The position numbers and the translations under genes are program-made. A stretch of 18,507 bases of DNA, taken from NCBI GenBank assembly GCA_022181005.1, contig BQMV01000240.1, forward strand, positions 1 through 18,507, read 5' to 3'. This DNA comes from Anaerolineaceae bacterium (GTDB lineage Bacteria > Chloroflexota > Anaerolineae > Anaerolineales > Villigracilaceae). The notes under the pieces were generated by a model that saw only the letters and a program-made list of their open reading frames with translations, had not been told where the DNA came from and searched no databases. Positions 1 through 7,282 of this stretch are shown one piece after another (positions within the stretch are counted from its first letter, which is position 1; the number at the start of each line of letters is the position of its first letter).

Positions 1-58
1 AGACGGCATACGAGATAAGGCCACGTGACTGGAGTTCAGACGTGTGCTCTTCCGATCT
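1..58 (+). other. Illumina P7/index adapter (assembly artefact)
   Basis: These bases are sequencing-library adapter, not genome. Bases 1-16 (agacggcatacgagat) are the end of the P7 flow-cell sequence, bases 17-24 (aaggccac) look like an 8-base sample index, and bases 25-58 are the standard read-2 adapter ending in gctcttccgatct. Genomic sequence therefore starts at base 59. The adapter truncates the sucB gene on the minus strand, and a plus-strand reading frame starting at base 25 yields the familiar adapter-derived peptide MTGVQTCALPIS. I recognise the adapter from memory of the published oligo. Confidence 0.98.
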
Positions 59-257
59 CATCCTGTCCTTCGCCGGCGTTGATCTTTGCCAGCACGCCCG
101 ATGCCTTCGCCCCAACATCCAAATTGACTTTATCTGTCTCCAACTCAACGAGCGCTTCGCCCGCCTCGACAAAGTCGCCTTCTTCTTTTAGCCAGCGGCG
201 CACAGTCGCCTCGATGACCGATTCTCCCAGTTCAGGCACAATAATTTGGATCGTCAT
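59..257 (-). CDS. sucB: 2-oxoglutarate dehydrogenase E2 (dihydrolipoamide succinyltransferase), N-terminal lipoyl domain, 3' truncated
   Basis: Only the first 66 codons remain; the gene runs into the adapter at the contig edge. They form a biotinyl/lipoyl domain starting MTIQIIVPELGESVIEATV, with the lipoyl-lysine motif ELETDKVNLDV (K43). In this family the swinging lipoyl-lysine carries succinyl groups from E1 to the E2 catalytic core of the 2-oxoglutarate dehydrogenase complex in the TCA cycle. The ATG lies three bases after the sucA stop, and its AGAGG Shine-Dalgarno site overlaps the sucA end, which suggests translational coupling. The catalytic core is off the contig, so a pyruvate or branched-chain E2 cannot be excluded from the domain alone. 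The adjacent E1 makes the 2-oxoglutarate enzyme much more likely. Any residues after D66, such as EIGRAHV, come from adapter. Confidence 0.93.
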
Positions 258-260
258 AGA

Positions 261-3065
261 TCAACCTCTTTCAATGCTTACGCTTTGGATATGCGCCCGT
301 TCTTCGATATTGAGCGCGCGCTGGATCAGCGCTTTTTGATTAATGCGGTACAACGTAGATGAGCCTTCGGCGGGACTCGAGCTTTCCGGACGCCCAACAT
401 AATACAGCGGAGCGCGTTCGCCCAGCAACTGCCGTAACCGTGGGCGGATGAAATCCCACGCGCCCATGTTCAGCGGCTCTTCTTGCAGCCAGACGACCTT
501 CTCCAACATCGTAAACCTGCTTAGTAATTCTTCCAAGGTTTGCAAAGGGAAAGGATATAGTTGTTCTAATTTCACCAATGCGGTAGTCTTGCCGCTATCC
601 GTCCAGCCTTCGTCGCCAACCAGGTCAAAGTAGACTCTGCCGCTGCAGAGGATCAGCGTTTTGACCGCCTTATCTTTTCGCTTCGGCACGACTTCTTCCA
701 ACAGCGGTTGCCAGCCGCTTTGCGCGAGCTGCTTCGGCGCGGAAGCCGAAAGCGGATGCCGCAAGAAGCCTTTGGGCGTGAAGATGACCAGCGGCAACGG
801 GTCGGTTTTTAATAGCAACGCCTGACGGCGCAGCAAGTGAAAGTATTGCGCGGCTGTGGTCGGGATGGCGACGCGCATATTTCCCGCCGCCGCTAAATCT
901 AGGAAGCGCTCAATGCGCGCCGACGAATGGTCGGGTCCCATGCCTTCGTTGCCGTGCGGCAAGAGCAACGCCAAAGAAGGCGTCCAGCCCCATTTTGCGC
1001 GTCCCGAAAACAGCAGCTCGTCCGCCACAGTTTGAATATTATTGGCAAAGTCTCCGTATTGCGCTTCCCAAAGGACGAAGCGCTCTGGCGCTTGGATGTT
1101 GTAGCCGATCTCAAAACCGACCGGTCCCGCCTCGCTGACGGGCGTGTTATGAATCTCAAACGAAGCTTTCGCTTGTGGGATGACTTGCAGCGGCGTGTAA
1201 CTTTGATTCGTCTCCGCATCGTAAAAAACAGCGTGACGCTGGCTAAACGTGCCGCGCGCGGTATCCTGTCCGGTCATACGAATCGCGATGCCTTCCTCCA
1301 AAATGGAAGCGAAGGCTAATTCCTCGGCAGCTGCCCAATCTACGCTGGGTGCATCGGGGTCGTTTAAGATCTGGAGGTGTTTTTCAGCGGCGCGCGCTAA
1401 TTTTGAGTTGGGTTGAAAACTATCGGGAAACGCGCGCAGAGCCGCGTTCAACTCTCGCAATCGTTCGAGCGGAACGGCGGTATACGTTTTCTGCGCGGCT
1501 TTGGGCGGAGGCGGGGTAGGAAGAGGCTCTTGCAACATACGCTCCGCATCCAATTTTTGATTAATTTCCTGCAAATCGTTCAGATATTTTTGCAGGGTCT
1601 TCTCCGCTTCATCTGCTTGGAGCGTTCCATCGCGCTCCAATTTTTCCGCCCACAATTTTCTAACGGAAGGCAACGCGTCAATCTCGCGGTACATCAGCGG
1701 TTGCGTAAAGCGCGGCTCATCTCCTTCGTTATGCCCATGACGACGATAGCCGATCAGATCAATGACGAAATCTTTATGGAATTTCTGGCGATACGCCATA
1801 GCGGTATAAGCCGCCTCAAAGCACGCTTCCGGATCGTCGGCGTTAACGTGGATCACGGGGATTTCAAAGCCTTTCGCCAAATCGCTGGCATGCAAACTGC
1901 TGCGCGATTCTCGCTCGATCGCAGTAAAGCCGAGTTGGTTATTAGCGATAATGTGCAGGCTTCCGCCGGTCGAATACGCCGCAAGTTGAGAGAGATTCAA
2001 CGTTTCGGCGACGATGCCTTGACCAATGAACGACGCGTCGCCATGAATCAGGATCGGCAGCGATTCACTCTCCAATAAGATCGGCGCGCCGGGCTCATCC
2101 ACCTTGCTGTTCGCCGCACGAGACATCCCTTGCACGACAGGGTCAATCAATTCGAGATGACTCGGGTTGGCGGGCATGCGCACCATCAGTTCAACGTGTC
2201 CCGCTTCCGACAGCGACTTGTACGCGCCTGCATGGTATTTCACGTCGCCGGTCCAGCCTAATTCATCCCACGTTCGCGAGCGATCTTTCGGGTCTCTGAA
2301 TTCCGCCAAAATTTGCTCATAAGGTTTTTGCAGGATGTGCGCCAACACGTTCAGCCGCCCGCGATGCGCCATGCCAATCAACGCCACGCGGACATTCTCG
2401 CGCGCCGCCTCGCCGATCAATTCATCGAGCATGGGAACGAGCATATCGAGCCCTTCGATGGAAAAGCGCGTCTTGCCCGGATAGATGCGGTTGATAAAAA
2501 GTTCGAAGGCTTCGACTTGACTGAGGCGGTTGAGCAGTCGCGTTTGATGTTCCGTTTGCATCGGCGGGCGGAAACGCCCAGTTTCGGCGGCTTGCAACAG
2601 CCAATTACGCTCTTCCGCGTTACGGATATGACCATAGTCATAGCCGATCGAGGCGCAATAGATCGAACGTAAAAACGAGAGCGCTTGCGCGGCGTCTTCC
2701 GCCGCCGCACCGCTGGGCAACCGCGCCAAACTGGCGGGCAGTTGCGCGAGATCGTCCGTAGTTAAATCGTGGAATTCCAGCGTCAGAGACGGGTCAGCCG
2801 TCGTGGGGCGATCGCTCAACGGGTCAAGCCGCGCGGCTAAGTAACCGCGCGAACGAATCGCCTGCGCCGCATTCACAACGCCAGCCACTTTACGCAGGTC
2901 AATTCCGGCTTCAATCGTTAACGTCGGAGCGATGGACGGCGGCGACCACTGCCGAAATAAGCGGCGAGTCGCTTCGTCTACCGCCTCGGGATTCGCCCGA
3001 TAACGGTCGTACAGTTCAAGGAGATATCCATAATTTGGACCGGGAAATTCACGTTCAAAATTCAT
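261..3065 (-). CDS. sucA: 2-oxoglutarate dehydrogenase E1 component
   Basis: A 934-residue thiamine-diphosphate enzyme that decarboxylates 2-oxoglutarate and passes the succinyl group to E2. The N-terminus has the short E1 helix (NYGYLLELYDRYRANP). The dehydrogenase domain has GMAHRGRLNVL (231-241) and the ThDP/Mg motif GDASFIGQG (342-350) through NNQ (375-377). GYRRHGHNEGDEP follows, and the C-terminal transketolase-like part has RHPLSASAP, LEQLYPFP and LQEEPLNMGAW. Length matches E. coli SucA (about 933). A TTG start at 3095 would add ten residues that do not look like the family. I chose the ATG at 3065, preceded by AGGCG at a rather long spacing. It lies 41 bases downstream of the cupin gene and couples directly to sucB. 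No sucCD is seen here. Confidence 0.96.
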   Translation of the reverse strand: MNFEREFPGPNYGYLLELYDRYRANPEAVDEATRRLFRQWSPPSIAPTLTIEAGIDLRKVAGVVNAAQAIRSRGYLAARLDPLSDRPTTADPSLTLEFHDLTTDDLAQLPASLARLPSGAAAEDAAQALSFLRSIYCASIGYDYGHIRNAEERNWLLQAAETGRFRPPMQTEHQTRLLNRLSQVEAFELFINRIYPGKTRFSIEGLDMLVPMLDELIGEAARENVRVALIGMAHRGRLNVLAHILQKPYEQILAEFRDPKDRSRTWDELGWTGDVKYHAGAYKSLSEAGHVELMVRMPANPSHLELIDPVVQGMSRAANSKVDEPGAPILLESESLPILIHGDASFIGQGIVAETLNLSQLAAYSTGGSLHIIANNQLGFTAIERESRSSLHASDLAKGFEIPVIHVNADDPEACFEAAYTAMAYRQKFHKDFVIDLIGYRRHGHNEGDEPRFTQPLMYREIDALPSVRKLWAEKLERDGTLQADEAEKTLQKYLNDLQEINQKLDAERMLQEPLPTPPPPKAAQKTYTAVPLERLRELNAALRAFPDSFQPNSKLARAAEKHLQILNDPDAPSVDWAAAEELAFASILEEGIAIRMTGQDTARGTFSQRHAVFYDAETNQSYTPLQVIPQAKASFEIHNTPVSEAGPVGFEIGYNIQAPERFVLWEAQYGDFANNIQTVADELLFSGRAKWGWTPSLALLLPHGNEGMGPDHSSARIERFLDLAAAGNMRVAIPTTAAQYFHLLRRQALLLKTDPLPLVIFTPKGFLRHPLSASAPKQLAQSGWQPLLEEVVPKRKDKAVKTLILCSGRVYFDLVGDEGWTDSGKTTALVKLEQLYPFPLQTLEELLSRFTMLEKVVWLQEEPLNMGAWDFIRPRLRQLLGERAPLYYVGRPESSSPAEGSSTLYRINQKALIQRALNIEERAHIQSVSIERG

Positions 3066-3106
3066 ATCGCTAACGCCTGAAGTTATTTTCCTCAATATGC
3101 TTGGGA

Positions 3107-3433
3107 TTATTTTTGAGCGAGCGGCGAGCCGTGCAACACGCCCACAAAGATTAATTCGTCAATCGCGCGGACGATGTGATTCTCGCCCGCATCGAATACT
3201 AACAGCGTGTTGGGTCCGCAAGTATGCTCCACGCCGTCTCCGCCGGAGAAAACACCCGTGCCTTTGAGGATGACCAGAAAAACCGGCGTGCTCGGCGCGT
3301 TATGTTCGCGGATGGTCTGCCCCGGCTTGAGCGTGAAGAGGATCGCGCGCCCTTCTCGGTCAGCGTGAAAAGGCTCAGCATGAGGGTCTTTATCTCCGAA
3401 CTTTAAATTCTCCATTAACTGAAACGTTTTCAT
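3107..3433 (-). CDS. Small single-domain cupin protein
   Basis: A 108-residue protein with a compact cupin beta-barrel pattern: a GQTIREHNAPSTPVFLVILKG strand region, GGDGVEHTCGPNTLLVFDAG, then ENHIVRAIDELIFVGVLHG. The first cupin motif keeps only one of the usual two histidines (REHNA). The second keeps GENH, so the metal site, if present, is not the classic four-ligand one. A longer frame reaches upstream into folE, but those extra residues are an out-of-frame reading of folE. The ATG at 3433 has a good AGGAG site nine bases upstream. It is 26 bases after folE and 41 bases before sucA, so probably co-transcribed. Substrate is unknown. Small cupins of this type are often annotated as mannose-6-phosphate-isomerase-like or protective/sensor barrels, which I cannot confirm. 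Confidence 0.82.
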   Translation of the reverse strand: MKTFQLMENLKFGDKDPHAEPFHADREGRAILFTLKPGQTIREHNAPSTPVFLVILKGTGVFSGGDGVEHTCGPNTLLVFDAGENHIVRAIDELIFVGVLHGSPLAQK

Positions 3434-3459
3434 TGTCTTAATCTCCTTCGTATGTAAGG

Positions 3460-4119
3460 TTATCGCTCGTTCCTTTGCAAACCGCATGCCGTGAAGAATT
3501 CTGAACGCAACATTGGGTCGTCGGCGTAATGCCCGCGCCAAACGGTCGTGCGCGTGATTGGCGAAATTTCGCGCACGCCGCGCATTTCCATGCACAGGTG
3601 ATGCGCTTCAAGATACACCGCCACTCCATGCGGGTGGAGCATCGTGTCGAGAGCGTCCGCAATTTGCTGCCCGATGCGCTCTTGCACCGAGAAACGTTTC
3701 CCAAAGATGCGCACCAAACGAGTCAGTTTGGAGATGCCGATGATATTCTCGTGCGCGATGTAGCCGACGTATGCTTTTCCGTAAAACGGAAGCGCGTGAT
3801 GTTCGCACAACGCGAAGAAGGGGATCGGTCCCTCGATAACCTGACTCAAGCGGCAATCTGGTTCGCCGCGGCATTCCGTATCAAAGACGCGCAACACCTT
3901 TGGGTCGCCATCGTAGCCTTCGGTTGAATCAAAGAGCGCCTTGATGAAACGATGCGGCGTGTCTTTGGTGGCGGGCGTGTTCAGGTCTAGCCCAAAAGCG
4001 GAAAAAATCTCGGCGGCATATCCTTCAAATTTCTTAAACTGCTCGTCCGATATATTCCGCGTGCGAAGTTTCATCGCAGCCTGATAGTCTGTGTCTTCCA
4101 GATCGTCATGAAGTTTCAT
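3460..4119 (-). CDS. folE: GTP cyclohydrolase I
   Basis: A 219-residue protein that converts GTP to 7,8-dihydroneopterin triphosphate, the entry step of tetrahydrofolate and related pterin synthesis. The zinc site is visible as FFALCEHHALPFYG (C105, H107, H108) and EAHHLCMEMRGV (C176). The substrate loop GISKLTRLVRIFGKRFSVQERI (129-150) is typical of the type I enzyme. The usual second motif reads EAEHLCM, whereas here it is EAHHLCM, a mild variation. The chosen ATG at 4119 has GGAG about 12 bases upstream; a downstream ATG at codon 16 is an alternative. A minus-strand TATAAT at 4140-4145 could be a local -10 but lacks a good -35. It supplies folate, which links loosely to the methionine synthases further along the window. 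Confidence 0.96.
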   Translation of the reverse strand: MKLHDDLEDTDYQAAMKLRTRNISDEQFKKFEGYAAEIFSAFGLDLNTPATKDTPHRFIKALFDSTEGYDGDPKVLRVFDTECRGEPDCRLSQVIEGPIPFFALCEHHALPFYGKAYVGYIAHENIIGISKLTRLVRIFGKRFSVQERIGQQIADALDTMLHPHGVAVYLEAHHLCMEMRGVREISPITRTTVWRGHYADDPMLRSEFFTACGLQRNER

Positions 4120-4160
4120 TTTCGTTTTCTACTCCGTTCATTATATCGTTAGTCGTTCGC

Positions 4161-5015
4161 TTACTTTTCAAAATAGGCGTTGGCTTCGCCATAGGTCAAA
4201 ATATCTTCCGCAAAGCCATACGTTCCATGTTGCACGATCTCTTCGGCGATGCGCTTCGTCAAAGTCATCGCTGCGCGCATGGGAATCGAGCCGAAGGTGA
4301 CGCGCGCTACGCCAAGTTGTTGCAATTCGGCGATGGTCGGGCTGCCGCGCCGAGCGAGAACGTTTAGCGGCGCAGCGATTTCGCGCGCCAGTTGAGCGAT
4401 CGTCTCTCTATTATCCACACTAATCATAAAAATACAATCCGCGCCCGCCTCGCGATACGCGTTCCCGCGCCGGATCGCCTCAGCCAAAAAGTCCTTATGA
4501 TCGCCCCCAGCCTTCTCGTACACATCTACGCGCGCATTGATGACCAGCGGAACATTGTACGCATCCGCCGCCTGACGCGCGGCTTTGATCTTCTCCGCTT
4601 GCAGAGGAATCTCGGTCAACGGATGCGCCTCATCGCGCGTGCCGTCTTCGAGGTTAATGCCCACCGCGCCCGTTTCAAGCGTCAGACGCGCGGTCTCAGC
4701 GACCTGTTGCGGCGCGGCGCCAAAGCCTTCCTCCATATCGGCAGTGACAGGCAGCGCGGTCATCTGTGCAATGCGTCTAATTGCTTCCAGCATCTCAGCG
4801 CGACTCATCCGTTCGCCGTCGGGATATCCGTTCGCGTTTGCGACGCCCGCGCTGGTTGTAGCAATCGCGTTAAATCCCGCTCGTTCAAAGACCCTGGCGG
4901 AAGCGACATCCCAAGCGTTTGGCAAGACTAATATGCGTTCGCCATGATGCAGTTCAAGGAAACGCTCGGCTTTCTTCCGTTGCATTTCTTTAGTTAGGTT
5001 ATGGTTTGAAACCAT
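4161..5015 (-). CDS. Isocitrate lyase/PEP mutase superfamily protein
   Basis: A 284-residue (beta/alpha)8 enzyme of the PEP mutase/isocitrate lyase superfamily. Diagnostic stretches are LVLPNAWDVASARVFERAGF near residues 30-50, ATTSAGVANANGYPDGE, LPVTADMEEGFG, VGINLEDGT, INARVDVY and the C-terminal ARVTFGSIPMRAA. The isocitrate-lyase catalytic cysteine motif (KKCGH) is absent, so it is not a classical isocitrate lyase. Members of this subgroup act as C-C or P-C bond lyases or oxaloacetate decarboxylases, and the substrate cannot be read from sequence alone. The frame could be extended to 5108, but the extra residues would translate the hairpin at 5034-5073. The ATG at 5015 begins a family-like N-terminus, although its Shine-Dalgarno is weak (AGAAAG). 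Confidence 0.88.
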   Translation of the reverse strand: MVSNHNLTKEMQRKKAERFLELHHGERILVLPNAWDVASARVFERAGFNAIATTSAGVANANGYPDGERMSRAEMLEAIRRIAQMTALPVTADMEEGFGAAPQQVAETARLTLETGAVGINLEDGTRDEAHPLTEIPLQAEKIKAARQAADAYNVPLVINARVDVYEKAGGDHKDFLAEAIRRGNAYREAGADCIFMISVDNRETIAQLAREIAAPLNVLARRGSPTIAELQQLGVARVTFGSIPMRAAMTLTKRIAEEIVQHGTYGFAEDILTYGEANAYFEK

Positions 5016-5033
5016 GATCGTTCGCTTTCTGTT

Positions 5034-5073
5034 AAACGTCCCGAAGGCCGTCAAAAAAGCCTTCGGGACGTTT
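5034..5073 (-). terminator. 15-bp perfect stem-loop, probable intrinsic terminator or attenuator
   Basis: Left arm AAACGTCCCGAAGGC (5034-5048) and right arm GCCTTCGGGACGTTT (5059-5073) are perfect complements around a 10-base loop. The GC-rich stem with A/T flanks lies 22 bases after the stop of the DUF2249 gene and just upstream of the PEP-mutase-family gene. On the minus strand the stem ends in only three Ts, so it may be a leaky terminator or an attenuator in the leader of the next gene. Because it is symmetrical it could act on either strand. Confidence 0.6.
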
Positions 5074-5094
5074 ATCTGTAATTTGTTTTGCCGC

Positions 5095-5337
5095 TTAAGC
5101 GGATGCAACGCGGCTGATCTTTACTCGCCAGACTTCAGGACCTTCCTCGAGATACTCCCAACCAAACATCCCGCCGCGTTCATGCGAGAATTGATAGAAG
5201 AGCGGCTTGGGGTCGTGGTCGTTAACGAGAGTGAAGAACTCGCCTTCTTTCAGCGCGTCGAAAGTTTGGAAGATCTTCGGGTGACGTTCGCGCGGGGGAA
5301 TTTGACGTACATCTAACGTAGTTGTGCCTTCAGACAT
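5095..5337 (-). CDS. DUF2249 domain protein
   Basis: An 80-residue protein consisting of one DUF2249 domain. The signature LDVRQIPPRERHPKIFQTFDAL (about residues 8-29) is followed by GEFFTLVNDHDPKPLFYQF (32-50) and a short tail rich in E, W and V. Such domains occur alone or fused to hemerythrin-like or cupin domains and resemble TusA/SirA folds, but the biochemical role is not established. It has no cysteine. The ATG at 5337 is supported by AGGAG nine bases upstream. A 12-bp palindrome CCGCTTAAGCGG (5091-5102) surrounds its TAA stop. The imperfect terminator at 5361-5394 separates it from the DUF488 gene, and the strong hairpin at 5034-5073 follows it. Confidence 0.88.
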   Translation of the reverse strand: MSEGTTTLDVRQIPPRERHPKIFQTFDALKEGEFFTLVNDHDPKPLFYQFSHERGGMFGWEYLEEGPEVWRVKISRVASA

Positions 5338-5360
5338 GGGTATGTCTCCTTTGGGTGTAT

Positions 5361-5394
5361 TTTTTTAAAACGGCAATACGCTTTTGCGAAGCCG
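5361..5394 (-). terminator. Imperfect hairpin with T-run, possible intrinsic terminator
   Basis: Read on the minus strand, CGGC-TT-CGC-AAAA-GCG-TATT-GCCG forms a stem interrupted by an asymmetric internal loop. It is followed at once by TTTT and an A-run. It lies about 40 bases after the DUF488 stop and upstream of the DUF2249 Shine-Dalgarno. The interrupted stem makes it a weak candidate. Confidence 0.42.
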
Positions 5395-5432
5395 CCTTTA
5401 ACAGTTTTATCGTCTTGCTGCGGCGAGCGCGG

Positions 5433-5786
5433 TCATTTCTTTAGGCGCTTTTCCAAAAACGACTGGAGAACCAGCGCGTTATTATGTTCAGTGTCGTGCG
5501 CGCTGTAGAGCAATGTAACGTCGCCTTCTTTAGCGGCGTCGAGGATAGGCTGCCATTCCGCTTCGTTGGCTTTTAGTTCAGCCTGATAACGTTTTTGAAA
5601 CTCGGGCCATTTAAGCGGGTCGTGCGCGAACCAATTCCGCAAGTCGGCGCTAGGCGCAACGTTCTTCAGCCAGGCTTTCATTTTTAGCGCTTCTTTCTTC
5701 ATTCCACGGGGCCATAAACGTTCGACCAGAAAGCGGGTTCCGTCGCTTTTTTCAGCGGCTTCATATACGCGTTTTATTTTTAACAT
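5433..5786 (-). CDS. DUF488 family protein (YeaO-like)
   Basis: A 117-residue DUF488 protein. The family signature is clear: LKIKRVYEAAEKSDGTRFLVERLWPRG, then LRNWFAHDPLKWPEFQKRY and the C-terminal LLYSAHDTEHNNALVL. E. coli YeaO belongs to the same family and its function is unknown. A TTG further upstream is possible, but the ATG at 5786 has a textbook GGAGG five bases before it. That site lies inside the last codons of the glycosylase gene, whose TGA ends two bases before this ATG (TGAGATG), so the two are almost certainly translationally coupled. Coupling to a DNA-repair glycosylase is the only contextual hint to its role. Confidence 0.9.
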   Translation of the reverse strand: MLKIKRVYEAAEKSDGTRFLVERLWPRGMKKEALKMKAWLKNVAPSADLRNWFAHDPLKWPEFQKRYQAELKANEAEWQPILDAAKEGDVTLLYSAHDTEHNNALVLQSFLEKRLKK

Positions 5787-5787
5787 C

Positions 5788-6714
5788 TCAGCCTCCAATC
5801 ACTTCTTTCTCTTTCAAACTTTTCAGCAACAGATGAAAATAGATCAGCCCGCCGAATCCGTCCCAATTCTTCAACGCGTCGCGCGTGTTATCGTAGGTCA
5901 TCTTACCTGGCAGGCTCAGCCACTTTTGCAGGTTGTTGCGCGCGCCAACGTCATCGGCAGGGAAAATATGCGTGCGCCCCAACCCGCGCAACAAGACGTA
6001 TTCCGCCGTCCAACGCCCCACGCCTTTCAACTCGCTCAAGCGAGCGACGGCTTTTGCGTCGTCTAACTGAGCGATCTCATCCAAATTCAGTTCGCCATTC
6101 ACGATCAGACGCGAGATATTCGTCAGATAGCGCGCCTTTTGGTAACTGAAACTCATACTGCGCAACTCTTCCACGTCGGCATTCGCTATATCTTGCGGGC
6201 GCGGAAAAGCGTGGACCACGCCGTCTTTTGTTTCGAGAGCCTTGCCATACGTCTCAGTCAGACGGTTGAGCAGGCGAATGCCTACAGTAAGCGTCAACTG
6301 TTGGCAGGCGATAGCGTTGACCAACGCCTCGAACGGGGTCAACAAACGCGGCGGTTTCATGCCTCGAAATTGATTCGCAAGCGGTTTAAGCAGTTTGTCT
6401 TTCCTACTCATACCGTAAAAAGTTTGCAAGTCAATCTGAATGCCGAGCAGGCGTTCCAGCGCGGTAAGAGCGGTCGCCTTCGTCGTAGATGTTAACGTTC
6501 TACCTGTCAGCGTGACGCGCAAACGCGGGGCGTCCGCTTCTCCCAGTTGAGTCACCGCCGCCTCAAAAGGCTTGCCATCGTCGGCGACGAACACGCGGCG
6601 ATAGGTCGCGCCGTCCCAGCGATCGAATGCGTTATCGGGACGGCGGCGAAGCGTCCACGTCGTCAACTCCAAATCAAAAGGCGGGAGCGGCTCAATCTCA
6701 AAAGAAGCGGACAT
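5788..6714 (-). CDS. DNA-3-methyladenine glycosylase / AlkA-like HhH-GPD glycosylase
   Basis: A 308-residue base-excision-repair glycosylase of the AlkA type. The first 120 residues form the AlkA N-terminal alpha/beta domain. FEALVNAIACQQLTL (128-142) begins the HhH-GPD region. LKGVGRWTAEYVLL (229-242) is the DNA-binding helix-hairpin-helix, and GRTHIFPADDVGARN (246-260) carries the likely catalytic aspartate (D255). Family members excise alkylated purines from DNA. The upstream 23-base gap to the AhpD-like gene holds only a weak Shine-Dalgarno (AGGA far from the ATG), so expression probably depends on readthrough from that gene. It overlaps the signals of the downstream DUF488 gene. Confidence 0.92.
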   Translation of the reverse strand: MSASFEIEPLPPFDLELTTWTLRRRPDNAFDRWDGATYRRVFVADDGKPFEAAVTQLGEADAPRLRVTLTGRTLTSTTKATALTALERLLGIQIDLQTFYGMSRKDKLLKPLANQFRGMKPPRLLTPFEALVNAIACQQLTLTVGIRLLNRLTETYGKALETKDGVVHAFPRPQDIANADVEELRSMSFSYQKARYLTNISRLIVNGELNLDEIAQLDDAKAVARLSELKGVGRWTAEYVLLRGLGRTHIFPADDVGARNNLQKWLSLPGKMTYDNTRDALKNWDGFGGLIYFHLLLKSLKEKEVIGG

Positions 6715-6737
6715 GATTAACGCACAGGCTTCCTATC

Positions 6738-7223
6738 TTACGCGCGAGCCGCTTCTCTCTTCGTCGCCGGATGATCGGGTTGATACGAGCCCGCTAGCGA
6801 ACGGAAACTGACCGCCAGCCGATTCCACGAGTTAATGGCGATGACAGCGTACGTCAAATCTACCAGTTCTTTCTCGCTAAAGTGTTTACGCGCTTCCTCA
6901 TAGACATCATCGGGAATGTGGCTTTGGCTGACCAGCGTCACGGCTTCGGTCCACGCCAGCGCGGCGCGTTCGCGGTCGGTATAAAACGGGGCTTCATGCC
7001 AGGCGCTAAGTCCATACAGGCGCTGTTCGCTTTCGCCGGCGTTGCGCGCGTCTTTCGAGTGCATGTCGAGACAATAGGCGCAACCATTAATCTGCGAGGC
7101 GCGCATTTTGACCAGTTCGAGCAGGCTATGTTCGAGTCCCGATTTACGGACGTAACCTTCGAGTTTGCTCAAGCCTTCCACGCCTTCGGGCGCAACTTTC
7201 GAGTAATTCAAACGCGGTTCCAT
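6738..7223 (-). CDS. AhpD-like / carboxymuconolactone decarboxylase family protein
   Basis: A 161-residue all-alpha protein of the CMD/AhpD superfamily. The redox motif is GCAYCLDMHSKDAR, giving C48-x2-C51-x3-H55, the proton-relay cysteines and histidine typical of alkylhydroperoxidase-like members. YTDRERAALAWTEAVTLV and LVDLTYAVIAINSWNRLAV (about 121-139) complete the fold. Family members reduce peroxides or peroxiredoxins, but many have unknown substrates. The ATG at 7223 has AAGGAT six bases upstream. It lies 59 bases after the selenoprotein DsbA/FrnE-like gene, suggesting a shared thiol-redox or peroxide role. Selenocysteine forms of this family are known, but here both positions are ordinary Cys codons. 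Confidence 0.92.
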   Translation of the reverse strand: MEPRLNYSKVAPEGVEGLSKLEGYVRKSGLEHSLLELVKMRASQINGCAYCLDMHSKDARNAGESEQRLYGLSAWHEAPFYTDRERAALAWTEAVTLVSQSHIPDDVYEEARKHFSEKELVDLTYAVIAINSWNRLAVSFRSLAGSYQPDHPATKREAARA

Positions 7224-7282
7224 TTTGTATCCTTTTGTTTTTCAACTGCGCAAGATTTCTTCCTTACGACAGTTAACTATTT

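Noticed and set aside
25..339. Plus-strand open frame starting MTGVQTCALPIS
   Set aside because: Its start is translated adapter and the rest is antisense to sucB and the sucA end.
927..2672. Long plus-strand open frames across sucA, and similar ones across metE, folE and the PLP gene
   Set aside because: They are antisense shadows of conserved genes, with no recognisable domain, and arginine/alanine-rich composition typical of GC-biased opposite-strand frames.
3434..3595. Extended N-terminus of the cupin reaching into folE
   Set aside because: Those codons are an out-of-frame reading of folE, and the ATG at 3433 has its own AGGAG.
6738..7223. AhpD-like protein as a second selenoprotein
   Set aside because: Both motif positions are encoded by Cys codons, and no in-frame TGA with family similarity beyond it is present.
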